Positions 26,001-37,439 of a stretch of DNA of 64,000 nt are shown one piece after another; position 1 is the stretch's first letter, and every line of letters starts with the position of its first letter. The position numbers and the translations under genes were made by a program. The notes below the pieces were generated by a model. It saw only the letters and a program-made list of their open reading frames with translations. It ran no database searches and was not told where the DNA came from. This DNA comes from Marisa cornuarietis (taxonomy: Eukaryota > Mollusca > Gastropoda > Architaenioglossa > Ampullariidae), in assembly GCA_004794655.1 (NCBI GenBank), contig SMMW01000627.1, forward strand, positions 992,001 through 1,056,000. Reading direction: 5' to 3'.

Positions 26001-29000
26001 ACAAGAAAAGTTAAAAGGGTAGCTTTATTATATGTATCTATATGTATGTGTCTAAATTATATGTATCTATATGTATGTGTCTATGTGTATAATTATAAAA
26101 TTTATATTCACTCACCTTTAGCATAATGTTCAAGCAGCAGGTGAAGATGGCCTAAACGGCAGTACACCCAGCTATCTAATGGTTTTCGCTTCTTAATCTT
26201 GTCAACACTTTCTTTAAGGTCCTTTGTGTCTTTGCATTCTCTGCCATCTTTGGCAGATTTTCCATTTTCACTTTCTTTCTGATCTTTATCAACTTCCATT
26301 CTTTCATCTCCTTTCTCTCTTTCCAGGCCTGTGTTGCCAGCATTTGGTTCATTTTCCTTCTCTTTTTCTTTTGTGTCAAGATTTGTTATATACTGACCAA
26401 TGCTCAGTAAGTTCTCATAGTAGCTAATAGCCTGCAAACGATAAGGGGAAGAAATCATGCTTTCATGACATACTTGCAGTTAAGGTGATTAAAAAATTAA
26501 CAATCATTTTCTTAAATAAATTTCTAGTTGGTAATGATGATTAAAAATAAATCGAGTAACATTTATCTAATGCCTTGACATATTTTTGTTACGAACTTAA
26601 CAATTCACATCTAATATATCTACACACATATAAAAAGCCTCTCTCCATGCACTGGTATACACATCAGTATCTAATTTTAAGTATGACTGTGCATATATCA
26701 ACACAAACATAATCACATATCTTCAAGCATCTTTATTTTTAACACTATATAGCTATTATTGAAAAAAGGGCAGAAAAAGTGCACCAACTAACATAACTGC
26801 TAACAGCAAAAATAACTGAATATGTAAAGTGCATTCCCTCTATATGGATGAAAGCTCCATCACTGTACAAACTAGCTGAAAGTCAACAGTGGCAAAGGAA
26901 CCGGAGAAGCAAGTGGGGAGCTTCTTCCTCAAAAAAGATACTGAGGAAGGCAAGAATGTAAAATTTGCCACACACCCTCCCCCATTCCCCTATCCAAAGG
27001 CGAGCATCTTCCTATGCCACCGGCCGACCATACAGAAGAAACATAAGCACCGACAGAAGGATGACACCATGGCAAACGTGAACTAAGTGCATAGATGAAA
27101 AAGAACTGAGGAGTGAGCAAAATAGTACACTTTCTTATGCAAGATACTTCTTAAAGAGATGGGTTTTTGAACCAGATTTGAAGACTACAAATGCAGACAT
27201 AGTTTGAAAAGAGGCATAGAATTCCAAACAGTGCACTCTGAGGACATCTGCAAAATTTCTCCCATCTGATGCATGGTACAGGAAGTAGGGCAACATCAAC
27301 AGATCGAAGATCGAAACCCCATCTTTTCTGTTTTTTTCGTATTTCCCTACTCATCTTCCTCTGCTGAGTCATAACACTCTTAGTTTCTGCATTTTCTTTC
27401 TTTGTTTTTTATCAGTCATCAGTACTGTTGTTCATCCTTCTGTTCCTTTATTTGTTGTTGATGTCTCATTCATGTCTCAAATGCTAAGAGCATGCTCCTT
27501 ATGAGTGTGAGCATGCACTATACAAATCATGCATTTATTATTATTATTATAACAGAGAGCTGCTGTAACCCAGCCAGCACAGCTCAAAAGTATACATGAA
27601 CTTTTTGGTGGCAGAAGCTGAGAGGGAGAGTTGGATGTGTGTGATCCTGTGAAGCTCAAGGAAAATGGACTTACAGGCTGCATTTATGTGAGATTCAAGA
27701 GAAAATGTCACCAAGATTCTGGATAGTCTGGGAAAGACCAATATTCATCCTACAGAGAAAAGTAGTAGAGGATGGCACATATTTCAGTTTATTTACAGAT
27801 TCCATTGGAAGGACCTCAGTTGTTATTTTTTTTCCATCATTCATTTTCAGTTTGCTGATGGTCATCTAGGTTTTTAAAGAGTCTACTGTGTGTTGTGTGG
27901 TGATGTAGACTTGCTGGAGCTGGGAAGCAAGGACGAATGGTATATATATATATATATAAAAGATGCTGAATAAGGACATCCATTGATCCAGCACTGACAT
28001 ATAATCCATGCTACAATCAGATACTAAGTCATTCACCACTTGCAGCAACCCTGTTTCAGTTAAATGATTTTCAGGTTGACTGAAAAGATTCAAGTAGATT
28101 GTGGCTGAAGAAAGTGTTCAGGAGCTGAAGCAGTATAACCTTTTCAAGAAAAGGGAGACTTGAAGCAGGACAATACTTTCTGGGGCTTATTTTTTTCCCC
28201 CAAAGTGGGATGAAAAAAAAAGCTTGCTTAAAAAAGGCTTTCTGTGAACATTACTACACAGACTCCATTTTGTCAAATTTTTAAATAGCTTAACATGCTA
28301 TTTAACTCCATAAAAAGGTGCTCTAAAATTTTATCTCAAATTATGTTAAATTTGATATGAAGTGAGTTTTTGAATGCACCTGTATAGGTCTGAATGATAT
28401 CACAAACATTTTTGTGGCATCAAAATAAAGGATCATTATAAAAGCAAACAGAGTTTGGTGGATACGCTGTTTATACAGTGGTTAATCATAAGGTAATTAC
28501 TGTTTCCTTTATATGTTGCCATCCCTAACTGATGGAATAAAAAGTTGGTAAAAAGTACCATAATTCAAGGTGAGAGGGCAGGGTGATTTATTATTTTCAA
28601 AAGTGAGGTAGGAATTATCCCACCAAAATAATGGAGAAGCAGACAGCCAAGTGGTTAGAACACTGGCACCTGAACCTAGTGAAATGCCGGTTTGATACCC
28701 ATGCGGTGCCGCAAACTTTCCCCAGTTGACCCAGTTGCCAGGAATAGGTACCTGACTCCACAGAGGATTGGGGAAGATAAATCATTAGAGAAAGACAAAA
28801 TCAGCACTGCTCTCAAAAAAATAAAAAAAAGCTGGCCCAAGCAGAGGGTGTTTTCTAAAATGTGGCCTCTTCCTTAGCAGCCTAAAGAAAGGTTAGATCC
28901 GCGGTTCTCAACCTGCAAGCTGCTGAAAAGGGGCCCGCAAAGGCGGTCATTTTCTCATATCTCATATAGGTATTAGTGGCTAAGGGGGGCGCTCGGACGT

Positions 29001-29842
29001 ACCTTTATTCGTCTGGGGGGGTGTCACAAGTAAAAGGTTGAGAAACGCTGGGTTAGATGATGGCCTTTACAGATTTTTCTTAACCAGAACAATGGAAATA
29101 GGGCTTGAACTATCAACTCACTTTTACAAAGTACATTCAGACAGACCCTTTTAACTTTATTACAAGGCATATCACGTCATGATAGCCATGAAATAGTAGC
29201 TGTCTTTAGACTGCTTTTTTTTTTTTAATTTGAAACTAAGTATTTGATCCAGCATTGGTTCATGAGATTGTAAATGACATTGTATAAATAAAGTTACCTT
29301 TTCCATCAAAGGTTTTTTCTTGATCAAAGAATCTTCATTTAAATGTCCAAACTGGAGGCTGTCAACATAAAGGCAATAAATCAGTTTTGCAGTAATTGCA
29401 AATGCTAAATAACTTTGTACCATTTCATCGCTTGAAAAATCTACGCGAAATGTATGATACTTGTACCAAATAATCAGAGGTGTTTGTTTTAAGACTGATT
29501 TAAATTTACTTATTAATGATGTACTAAAATGCAAGAAAACACATTTACGATCAGGGCAAATTATAGGAAAGTAGGGTATCCCTCTTACTTTCCAATACAT
29601 TATACTGCTAAAAAATGTAATAACTGCAACGACACAACAGACATTATTAAGCACCATACTATATATCAAAAGTTAATGATTTTCAAGTATTTTGGCAATT
29701 TGCGTCATTTACTTTATACATCTAAGCCTATATTACATACAATGCGATTTTAAAATTTGGCTCTTTTAACATACCTTGTAAGCTCACCCAGTTGAAATCG
29801 TTCTTCCGATGATAGTTCAAGGGCTGGGAATTCGCTGGTCAT
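20004..29842 (-). CDS. KDM6A: KDM6A/UTX-like histone H3K27 demethylase, N-terminal exons only (partial)
   Basis: Five coding exons on the minus strand, in order 29842-29775, 29358-29298, 26431-26116, 25174-25125 and 20062-20004, join in phase with GT/AG borders and give 184 codons plus two bases. The start is the ATG at 29842, the first in the open frame. The joined protein follows the UTX N-terminus: an FG-x-L-x-ED segment, a YYENLL helix, then the TPR block CRLGHLHLLLEHYAK (residues 134-148), ALSAYQKFY (149-157) and FLYGLGLVYFHY (169-180). In the known family the TPR array leads to a C-terminal JmjC domain that removes methyl groups from H3K27 within the MLL3/4 complex in the nucleus. That part is not in the visible exons. 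An odd feature is a Lys/Glu-rich stretch at about residues 61-127 that vertebrate UTX lacks. Intron 4 is about 5 kb. The identity is firm, but the gene is incomplete here. Confidence 0.88.
20137..20321. repeat. 92-bp tandem duplication in KDM6A intron 4
   Basis: Unit one is 20137-20228 and unit two 20229-20321. They are nearly identical, differing by an extra A and a few substitutions. Both begin TGAGTGATGACACATTATG and end CTCCATTTGGGC. The array lies 75 bp upstream of the exon 5 acceptor in transcription order, so a branch point could fall close to it. Confidence 0.85.
21249..21320. repeat. Short dispersed repeat (GGATTTATATAG...GCGCTTTACA)
   Basis: AGGATTTATATAGTGGATTTTG followed by GCTCAATGCGCTTTACAAGATG matches a repeat motif I know to be frequent in mollusc and other invertebrate genomes. 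Only one copy is evident in the window. Confidence 0.45.
24858..24975. repeat. Minisatellite of about three 35-37 bp units
   Basis: Successive degenerate units share the pattern (A)TGCCAACTGTCAC...CCAGAATTAAGACT. The conserved word CAGCTGTCAC recurs at intervals of about 35 bases. It lies in KDM6A intron 4 just downstream of exon 4. Confidence 0.6.
26029..26084. repeat. Tandem TATATGTATCTATATGTATG repeat
   Basis: Two near-identical copies of a roughly 30-bp AT/GT-rich unit lie directly beyond the exon 3 donor in KDM6A intron 3. Confidence 0.65.
27150..27330. repeat. Dispersed repeat, second copy of the AATTCCAAACAGTG family
   Basis: Shares AGAATTCCAAACAGTG and the AGATGGGTTTT-like start with 13830-14110 but is shorter. 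It directly precedes the LINE tail at 27330. Confidence 0.5.
27330..27552 (+). repeat. LINE 3' UTR fragment ending in (ATT)n
   Basis: CTCATCTTCCTCTGCTGAGTC and CAGTACTGTTGTTCATCC match the 3' UTR of the LINE copy at 35.9-36.1 kb, and the fragment ends in ATT repeats at about 27535-27552. It is a heavily 5'-truncated insertion in KDM6A intron 2. Confidence 0.65.
28630..28860 (+). repeat. tRNA-derived SINE, family B
   Basis: The plus-strand copy has A box AGCCAAGTGGTTAGAACAC, B box GGTTTGATACCC and body GGTACCTGACTCCACAGAGG, which matches the two minus-strand copies in the window. It sits about 40 bp left of the hAT-like MITE at 28899. Confidence 0.72.
28899..29050. mobile_element. hAT-like MITE with perfect 8-bp target duplication, 152 bp
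   Basis: The element is bounded by GGTTAGAT on both sides (28891-28898 and 29051-29058). Its ends are inverted: CCGCGGTTCTCAACCTG versus CAGCGTTTCTCAACCTT. The TTCTCAACC terminus and an 8-bp duplication are hallmarks of hAT/Charlie-type elements. It lies in KDM6A intron 2 and is too short to encode a transposase. Confidence 0.85.
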
Positions 29843-30852
29843 TTTGGTGTTACAGTTTAGAGGTCTCCCACAATATATAAACTAAATACATCCATATATC
29901 GAATCAACAACTCCCGCTGATTGCCCTACCTTTACCGGAAATAGCAGTCTGATACCCTCAGACAAATAAGCCAATCATAATTATCTTGACAAAAACAAGT
30001 TCTGCATTGGCGAATCAAAAGAGTTTTTATACGATACTGATGGCGGGATTGCTTTCCTCGTGCATTGGTTCCACGGCTGGTTCCAGACGAAAGCGGATAC
30101 TTGATTTAGCGGAGCTAACTTTGTTTTTAAAAAAAAATGTGCACAAGGAAAATAAGCAAAACAAAAACTTAGTTGTTAATAAAAAAAAATGTTACCATGC
30201 GCTACATATAAATACATGACTGTCCCCAAAACCTCCTCATTTATATACCATTTCTTTCGCAAAAAAAGAAAAGGAAAGAATGAGTTAGGGTTTGTTGGTT
30301 TTGAAGGGTAAAGAAGATATCGAGTTTTGCATTCGAGGGAAGTGTTATTAAAAATGAATTAATTTATTATATCACACCAAAGAGTTAATCGTAAATAACA
30401 AATGATCGAGACATTGTCACAGAATCATATTTCAAACTTGGATTGACTGCATATTCAACTATTTATTTCCACAAACATTCAGTTTGTAGGTGGCGCTATC
30501 AGATAAACCAACAAAATAAATACATCAGAAGAGTTTGAAAAGAAATGTGAAAATGACAACATACAAAATGATACAACGAAACTATAATTTGAAAACGTTT
30601 GTAAGGAAGCAATGAAATGGTGTCGTTTAAAAGGGAAACCACTCAGTACAGACTCTATTGAAAAAATAATAGACTACCTCCCTTTGATACGTTCATACAG
30701 ATTTGAGACTTGTCGATTATTGGCTTTTCCTTGCAGATCTCTTAGACGATTTTTCTTATAATCCGTAGATGAAATTTTATTAATTCTTTAAATAGAGCAA
30801 GGAACAGTTTAAATGCTCAAGAGAATAGTGTTTTGAGCTTGGGATTCCACAT
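29843..30852. other. KDM6A upstream intergenic sequence
   Basis: About 1 kb between the KDM6A ATG and the CRE-bearing plus-strand promoter. AT-rich, no exon seen. It presumably holds the KDM6A transcription start. The arrangement allows a loosely bidirectional promoter. Confidence 0.4.
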
Positions 30853-30866
30853 GGGTGACGTCACCC
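30853..30866. promoter_or_regulatory. Perfect 14-bp palindrome with CRE core (TGACGTCA)
   Basis: GGGTGACGTCACCC reads the same on both strands and contains the full CREB/ATF element at 30856-30863. About 25 bp downstream, GCGGCCATCTTT at 30891-30902 resembles a reverse YY1 site. A strong donor AAGAG|GTAAGT follows at 31085/31086. Together they look like a plus-strand promoter with a short first exon, about 1 kb upstream of the divergent KDM6A start and 10 kb before the first AMOT coding exon. Confidence 0.5.
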
Positions 30867-30904
30867 TGAGGGAAATTCTTGGCATTTCAAGCGGCCATCT
30901 TTCG

Positions 30905-31085
30905 CTATGACTGACTAGTGTCTGTATCTCTGGGTATATTATGTGCTGTGTGTGTGCGTGTGTGCTGGGTGGTGAGTGCTTGCTTATTCGGAAAACGTGT
31001 ATGATTACCTGAATAGGCTTTATAGAGGTATCAGCAAAACCAGTGCTACGAGGTGTGAAATTTCGGTTAGCCCAGTGACTAAGAG
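30905..31085 (+). other. Candidate untranslated first exon (possibly AMOT; 5' border uncertain)
   Basis: Sequence between the CRE/YY1 cluster and a consensus donor at 31085. If spliced to the AMOT exon acceptor at 41275, the AMOT frame reads back into a TGA within the exon, so it would be untranslated. Linkage to AMOT is inferred from strand and the lack of any other plus-strand gene nearby. Confidence 0.3.
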
Positions 31086-32279
31086 GTAAGTCCGTTTAAA
31101 ATTTGTCATGTAGCTGTATTACTGTAGACGATTCGAATAATGCAAGTAGTAATAGCTCCGGCACATCAGCAGTTCTTCTAGTGATGGTGACATGCCATTA
31201 AAGATAAGAAAGCAGGAATGTTTTTGATGTGATTGAAATTACATCGGTATTATTTTGTTTAGTACCAGCATCGCCATCACTCCGCCTTAGCGCTACCAAC
31301 ACTTCGTTATAATCCGTACACAAAGTCAAAAAAACAAAAACAAACTAGGATTTTGTTTTTATTTTTTTCCTCTCGCTTAAGTCTTACACAATAAACCAGT
31401 ATTAATCTGAATGTATTGTTGCGATAATTGTATGTTGGTAGAATGATGCTGAAATTAATCACACTACAAATATTTCAGCGTTTTTGAAGCAATAATTATT
31501 GAAAATACCTCAGTATATTAGGACGTCACATATTCCCTTAATTAAGTATTATTCCTGTACATGATCAGAAAAATGTCAGTGTAACGCAAATATGTATTTG
31601 TAAAGAACACAGTTTTTGAGCTACTGTTAATACTTTGAAAACCGTAAAGATAAAATATGACAGTACTGTCACTGTTCTCTCGCCCAGTTGAAGACCTATC
31701 TCATTCGTCCGAGCTATCAACAGATCCTAGCAGGTAGAGATAATATAAATATATTCTGTAAATTTCAGTGCCTGAAACAGCTGTTTATTATCTAATATCT
31801 AAAGTTGGCTATTTGAGCCGATAGTCAGCATGTCCTGCAGAATCTTGCTCTCGTGCGAATAACATGCCATGTGAGAGCTGGTCCCAATCCATGTTAAGCA
31901 TGTAAACAATGCCCAGTGGTTGGAATGGAGTATCAGATTCCTTACAGGACCTTAATTTATTCTGCTCCTGCAAAGAATAATATTCAAGTTCGCAAAGTCT
32001 TAAAGTACTAACCCATACATGTTTAAACCTGATGAATATAGAGGTTCAGATAATAGAAGATGTAGCAAACAAAGCAGATGGCAGAGAACCACTTTACACT
32101 CTAGTGGCTAGCATGTGTCAATGTTTATTAAATTTTGCAAGCTGCAGTTGACCATTAGATAACAAAGACAAAGCTGTATCTGAGCAACTAAAATACTAAA
32201 ATATTTAAAAAAGTAAACAAAGCGAGAATAAAACTCAGACATATACATTTTCAGCTAGTTCTTACAGAGAATCATGTCA

Positions 32280-32610
32280 GTGTTGAGGTCCCATTAAAGC
32301 TGGTTATTGAAGATGGTACCTAACTATTGATGAGTTGATGGCATCACCGTGGATAGTACTGATGACTACATCAGGCTTGTTCATCCTTAAGTCAAAGATC
32401 ATTTCCTTTGTCTTTGAAAGCATTTAAGTCAAGGAAATATTCGCCATGCCAATGTACAATGTCAGGAAGAGCACCACTATGAACATGTTTATTATCATAC
32501 AAGAGTGACAGCAAGGCAGTGTTATCAGCAAATTTTATAAGAAAGCTCTTATCCATAGTGCTTCTACAACTGTTAGTAAACAGAATGAAGAGTAGTGGGG
32601 ACAAGCAGCA
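32280..32610 (-). pseudogene. Non-LTR retrotransposon reverse transcriptase fragment, frameshifted
   Basis: The minus strand reads SPLLFILFTN, then IKFADNTALLSLL (the FADD catalytic motif with the second Asp changed to Asn), then LDLNAFKDKG. A frame change at about 32400 lets the similarity continue as KEMIFDLRMNKPD toward 32300. This is the order seen in CR1/L2-type LINE polymerases. It is a dead fragment in the KDM6A-AMOT interval. Confidence 0.75.
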
Positions 32611-32989
32611 GGCTCGAGGGGAACCTATACAGGTGATAACAGGATCTGAGAGAAGACTGTTAATAGAAACTCTTTTCTGCCTGTTTGTTGAAAAAAAAAA
32701 ACTAGGTACTGACAGTTCTTCAGTTTTTGTAAGTGCTAAACTGTCAGCCTTTGGAGAATTTTTAATTTACTTCACATTTTATTTTGAGAAATAATCCCCT
32801 CTATTTTATCTTTCTTTTAATATAGTAAGACTTGCAGCTTATGGTTCATGCGTTACGTTCTCTTTTCAGTTGATTCTTTCATTACTAATATAAACATAGA
32901 TTTATAAGAACCAACAGACAGCTGATGTGAAAGATTTATATAATTATATTTATTGTTATGTTAATATTACATTAGCTCTTAACTCTATG

Positions 32990-33490
32990 TTATGGATTCT
33001 TTGAAGGCTCTTCCCCCAACTACTTTACTGAAATCTTGTCTGTCCACACTTATGCCTGAAACCTTCACTTCTTATCAGACTCATCAGGCATTCTTTCCCT
33101 CCCTCCCACAAAGACATTCACAACAGACGTTTTCCCACTGTACTGCTAAGCAGTGGTTCTCTCTTCCACATCACATTCGCCACTCTGACTTCAAGGCTAC
33201 ATTCAAATGCTCTCTTAAAACATATCTTTTCACAAAGTACTATCCCTGAATTACTATTCTTAACTCCCTTGCAACACAGTCTGCCATGCTAACCATCATG
33301 TAATGACTCTATTTCACACTGTTTACATTACTCTTGTACCTCATCTTTATGTTTGTTCAGTGTGCCTATACGTATCTCACCACTCAAAGTATGTTATCTT
33401 TCCTTATTCATTATTGGTCTGCACAGAGAGTGTGATCTATCTTGATCGTGATGCTGCACATTATAAATTCACATTATTATTAATTATGTA
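32990..33490 (+). pseudogene. LINE ORF2 C-terminus and 3' tail
   Basis: The frame 32992-33249 ends with WFSLPHHIRHSDFKATFKC then LKTYLFTKYYP and a stop, the standard WNSLP...FK..LKTYLF end of many invertebrate LINE ORF2 proteins. The following AT-rich 3' sequence closes with ATT repeats near 33475. Opposite strand to the RT fragment at 32.3-32.6 kb, so a separate insertion. Confidence 0.65.
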
Positions 33491-35683
33491 TTAGAACTGT
33501 TCAAGTTTACAAATAAGTCATCACAAAAAATAAATTAGAGCAAACTGAAAATAGATTGGAAAGAAACTGTATCATTGTAAGTGGGGAAAATGATATTGAA
33601 ATCAGCTATTAACACACTGAACATGGGGGTGGGTGGTAAATATGAAGAACCCTATAAGCGTATACTATTACCTGGAATCACAGTGTTTAGATTCTTTGAT
33701 AACAAATGTGTTAATATAAATTCACAAAGCTTGAATATGTGCTATAAAAATCTTCATTATTTTTATTATGAACTGTAAGACTTTAGCAAACATCATATTG
33801 CTTTGGGAGGAGTTGGCAAGAGTATGTAAGAGGAGTTGGCTGATTTATTAGAAAGATGAGAGGGTACTAGTTAGCGATGAGAACAACATAGCACTACTTG
33901 CAACAGGTGTTAAGAATCTCATGTGAGAATAGAGTCAGTGTTGCCACCTTGACCTTTTTTTAAGTCGCAGGTTAATGTGGTTGGGATTTGGGGTTTTGCT
34001 GTTTTTGGCAGCAAGCCTTTGTTTATTTTTGTTGATGTGATAACTACTGTGATAGGCTTATTTTACTATGTACTTTGACATGCCTTGTTACTCCAAACAA
34101 AATTGTTATTCTTGAATACGCTTTGAAGCGTATCAACCTGTTTTCGTCCCCTTAGGAAAATACATGGAGAATGTTCATTGAAGTTTTGCTAGTTCAGTTG
34201 GAAAATCTAGATTTGTGTTCATGGTGCAATGTTTCATACATTTTTTCCATGGGTCACAGGTCAGCTTAGCGCCAGCCAAGCGAGAAGTCAAGAGTGACGG
34301 GCAAGACACGCTGTAACTGCTGGCTCACTTGGGGGTGAGGCGAGAGACGGCTGTAACTCGAGCCGTTTTCTAAAATTCTCGTTATTTGTAGCCCTTTTTT
34401 TCTTTTTGTGATCGTTTCCATTGATAAACATTCAATGTCTGTCGCGTTAAAAGTTTTTGGGTTCTCAGACAAAGTCACCGTAGACAGTGGACATGCCTAG
34501 ATAAGAGGCAAAAAATCTATATTTTATTCATTGACAAACACACACGCAAATACACAAGCAGATGTACAGGGTAAGAACACACAGATTACTTGTACGTCAG
34601 GCTAACTTCGGGCCGTGGATGCGCACTAGTAAACCCTTCCTTCTTTGAGGTTGTGGTTACTATATCTCTTTTTGCCCTGATTAGAAGTACTGATTTTTTT
34701 TTCTTATCCAGTGTATGTATAAAGCCCGCATCAGTCATTCTTAATTTGCAGATCGTTATAGCAGACCTAAATATAAAAACCCTTGGCATTCCCTTAATGA
34801 TTGTCGTCATCGTTGGATGCCAATAGTATCCAATGATGACGCAACAATTGTCAAGTGAATAAAATGGCTCAGGTAGGCCTGTGGTGAAAATGAACAAGTA
34901 TGGCAAGGTGCTATATTAACGCTGCTGGTGACCATGAACAGTTGTGCACTAGCACACGTCTGAAAACACACAACAGGTTTTCCATACGACTTGTGCGGGT
35001 GCTGCTGTGTCGGGCTACATACATACAGTTGTTTATGGATACACGTTTTTGGATACATGAGTAAGGCTTACTGCTGTGTCGGGGGGAGGGGGGCACACGT
35101 GCTGGTGCGAGATATGTATGTGACTGGGCAAATGGCGCCAGGCTTTCTGACCATCTAAAAGGCGAAATTCTAAGCCAAGTAGCGGCAGCGCCGGAGGCGA
35201 GGAATTTAGACCACATTAATATTAAATACGTCTTTTGTTATGGGCTAATGCGTGTATGTTGAGGGGAAGATTGTAGAGAGGAGTCGACTGTCACAAAAAC
35301 ATTATTTGTTACGACTTTTCTTGTCATCTGCCTTGCCTTTGGCCAAGGGAAAAAAAGGCCAACAATGGACAAGATGGAGTGTGAACAAGCACGCAGACCA
35401 CCAGGTACATCCGGGACATTCTGGCCCCTTCATCCTCCACCTCTCGACAGGTGAAGAGGGAAGGAAAGAGAGGTGTGGGGTTGACGAGCGACTGTTGTGG
35501 AATGCGAATCCCAGGCTGTCTGTGACTCGGCCTGCTTTCTGATGGCCTCCCGCTCCTCCTGCTGTCACACAGCCGCACTGGCCAGGTGGAGACTAGAGAA
35601 TTCCTGTCCTGCTTTTAATCTTCCTTTGTGTCGGATTTTTTGCTCCTTCTGACACCAAGGTTATTATTTCTCTGAACTTCTTT

Positions 35684-36178
35684 TCCCCTACGTCCCAGCC
35701 AGACAACTACGCTTTTCGTCTGATAACCGTATCTTAACTATTCCTGTCACCAGAACAACAACATATGGTCACGCGATTTTTAGTTACTGTGCAGAAAACA
35801 ATGGGACTTTACCTTTCCGCCATCTACCTTCAATTGAATCCTTCAAATCTGCACTGAAAACGCACCTCTTCCTTAAGTATTACTCCTAACAGTCCACACA
35901 CTGCTAGTCCTTTTTCACCCCTCCCCTCTTTTCCGCTTTTTGCTACTTTCCTACTCGTCTTCCTCTGCTGAATCACGATATTTTCAGTCCTTGTTACTTG
36001 GTTCCTATTTGCGTTTTCTATATTAGTCTCCTATGCGGCGTCAGTACTCTTTATTCATCCGCCCGCCCCCCTCCTTATGCTGTCCATGTTTTCTATGTCT
36101 AATTCTTGTTTTAAGCGCTAAAAGCTAAAATTGTTAGTATGCGTTATACATATCCTTCATTTGTTATTATTTTTTTGT
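35684..36178 (+). pseudogene. LINE ORF2 C-terminus with 3' UTR, second copy
   Basis: An open frame to the stop at 35887-35889 reads YVPARQLRFSSDN, then PVTRTTTYG, then SIESFKSALKTHLFLKYYS, matching the ends of CR1/L2-like LINE proteins. The 3' UTR (CTCGTCTTCCTCTGCTGA, CAGTACTCTTTATTCATCC) is shared with 27330-27552 and ends in an AT-rich tail. The 5' part is missing. Confidence 0.7.
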
Positions 36179-36539
36179 AAAAGGCTTGCCCACCTCCACA
36201 ATAATTTATATTTAGGTAGCCATGTGTCGGCCACCCAGTTTTGTTACTCTGCCATATAAAGGTCTCTTTCCAAGATTTCCGCAACGGCTACAAATAGTTT
36301 TTCATGACAAAAGGATGACGGCTGCACGTGGTAAACGGTTTAATGCACATTTCAGACTTAAAAACTTATTAGGTATGCAAACTGACATATTTCCCGGTCT
36401 GTCAAGAAATACTGAACATCACGGCAGACGTAAGATTTTTTTCTGCTTGGAACACACATTATATAAAGGCTGGTTATATGGATGTATTTTCTGATACTCG
36501 GATGCTCGCGAGACAGAGAGATGTATGGTCGACGATATA

Positions 36540-36690
36540 TATTTTTTTTGTGGGGGGTGGGGCGCTGGTCATTTCGCCCCAAGAGCATATCGCCACGCCG
36601 CCTTTTTGTGTTGGGACGATGTAGTCATGGCTGGAACGATTTGACTCAGGCGGTTGGGCGAAGTGACTGGTGACCGTTTTAAAGACGTGT
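36540..36690. repeat. Second copy of the GGGACGATTTGACTCAG repeat
   Basis: TTGGGACGATGTAGTCATGG, then GGAACGATTTGACTCAGGCG, correspond to the 60.3 kb element (GGGACAATATGGTCATGG, GGGATGATTTGACTCAG). Borders are unclear. Confidence 0.6.
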
Positions 36691-37439
36691 TCGCTTTGCA
36701 GTGTCTTCAGGACTAGAAGGGTAGAGGAGCACATACCTCGTCAACTCAGTATGAGACAAACTCTGGGTACAGCTAGAGGTTCGGTGACTAAGGGCAGCGC
36801 TGTACCCTGGATCTGGCTGGAGGTGCAGTGACTAGCTGAGGACAGCATTGTATACCCTGGGTCTAGCTGGAGAAGGGGGGTAGGGTAGCTGAAGGCAGCA
36901 AGGAAAGCAATGGTAGCGAAGTTCTTACACCACACGTTTCCTATCTATACACAGCCCCGCCGCGCAGTCCAGTAACCATTAGCGTGCGTACCTTTGCTAT
37001 CTTCTCTTTGTCGTGTGCTGGAGGAGGAAATGAGGACAGCAGGGTTGCAGCGTCGGAATGCCTACGTGAGAGGTATTCACAGCTCCGGCTGCTTCTTTGT
37101 CTGGCAGAACGTACGCCGGCCCGTGCTCAAGTTCGCAAGTTTTTTTTTTTTCTTCCGCCAGACCTTACAAAGCGTCTTTACCTACCACGGCAGGACCTGG
37201 ACTGCCGCCGTGAAATCTCGAGAATGTGATTTGTGTGGATATCGAGCCCCTTTTTCATGTGTCAGCAGCTGTTTTGTGTCTTGATTATGTTCTCCCACAA
37301 CATCAACATCACCACCTTAGATGACGCGTACCCCGACTAATGCTGGAAAACAAGATAGAAAACACACTAGTCACTCGAGGCTTTCAACGAATAAAGGTCA
37401 AATGCAAATCGAGATCATAACAGAGAACGGTGTGAAAAG

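Noticed and set aside
29359..29669. Large minus-strand frame extending KDM6A exon 2 upstream
   Set aside because: Only the last 61 bases (29358-29298) show UTX similarity. An acceptor precedes them and phase matches exon 1. The rest is intron that happens to be open.
33350..33494. 63-codon frame after the LINE end
   Set aside because: It lies in the AT-rich 3' tail of the retrotransposon and has no coding character.
36474..36734. Minus-strand frame sharing ESN-SSHD-IVP with 60218-60439
   Set aside because: The shared peptide comes from the underlying non-coding repeat. Frames are broken and no gene structure supports translation.
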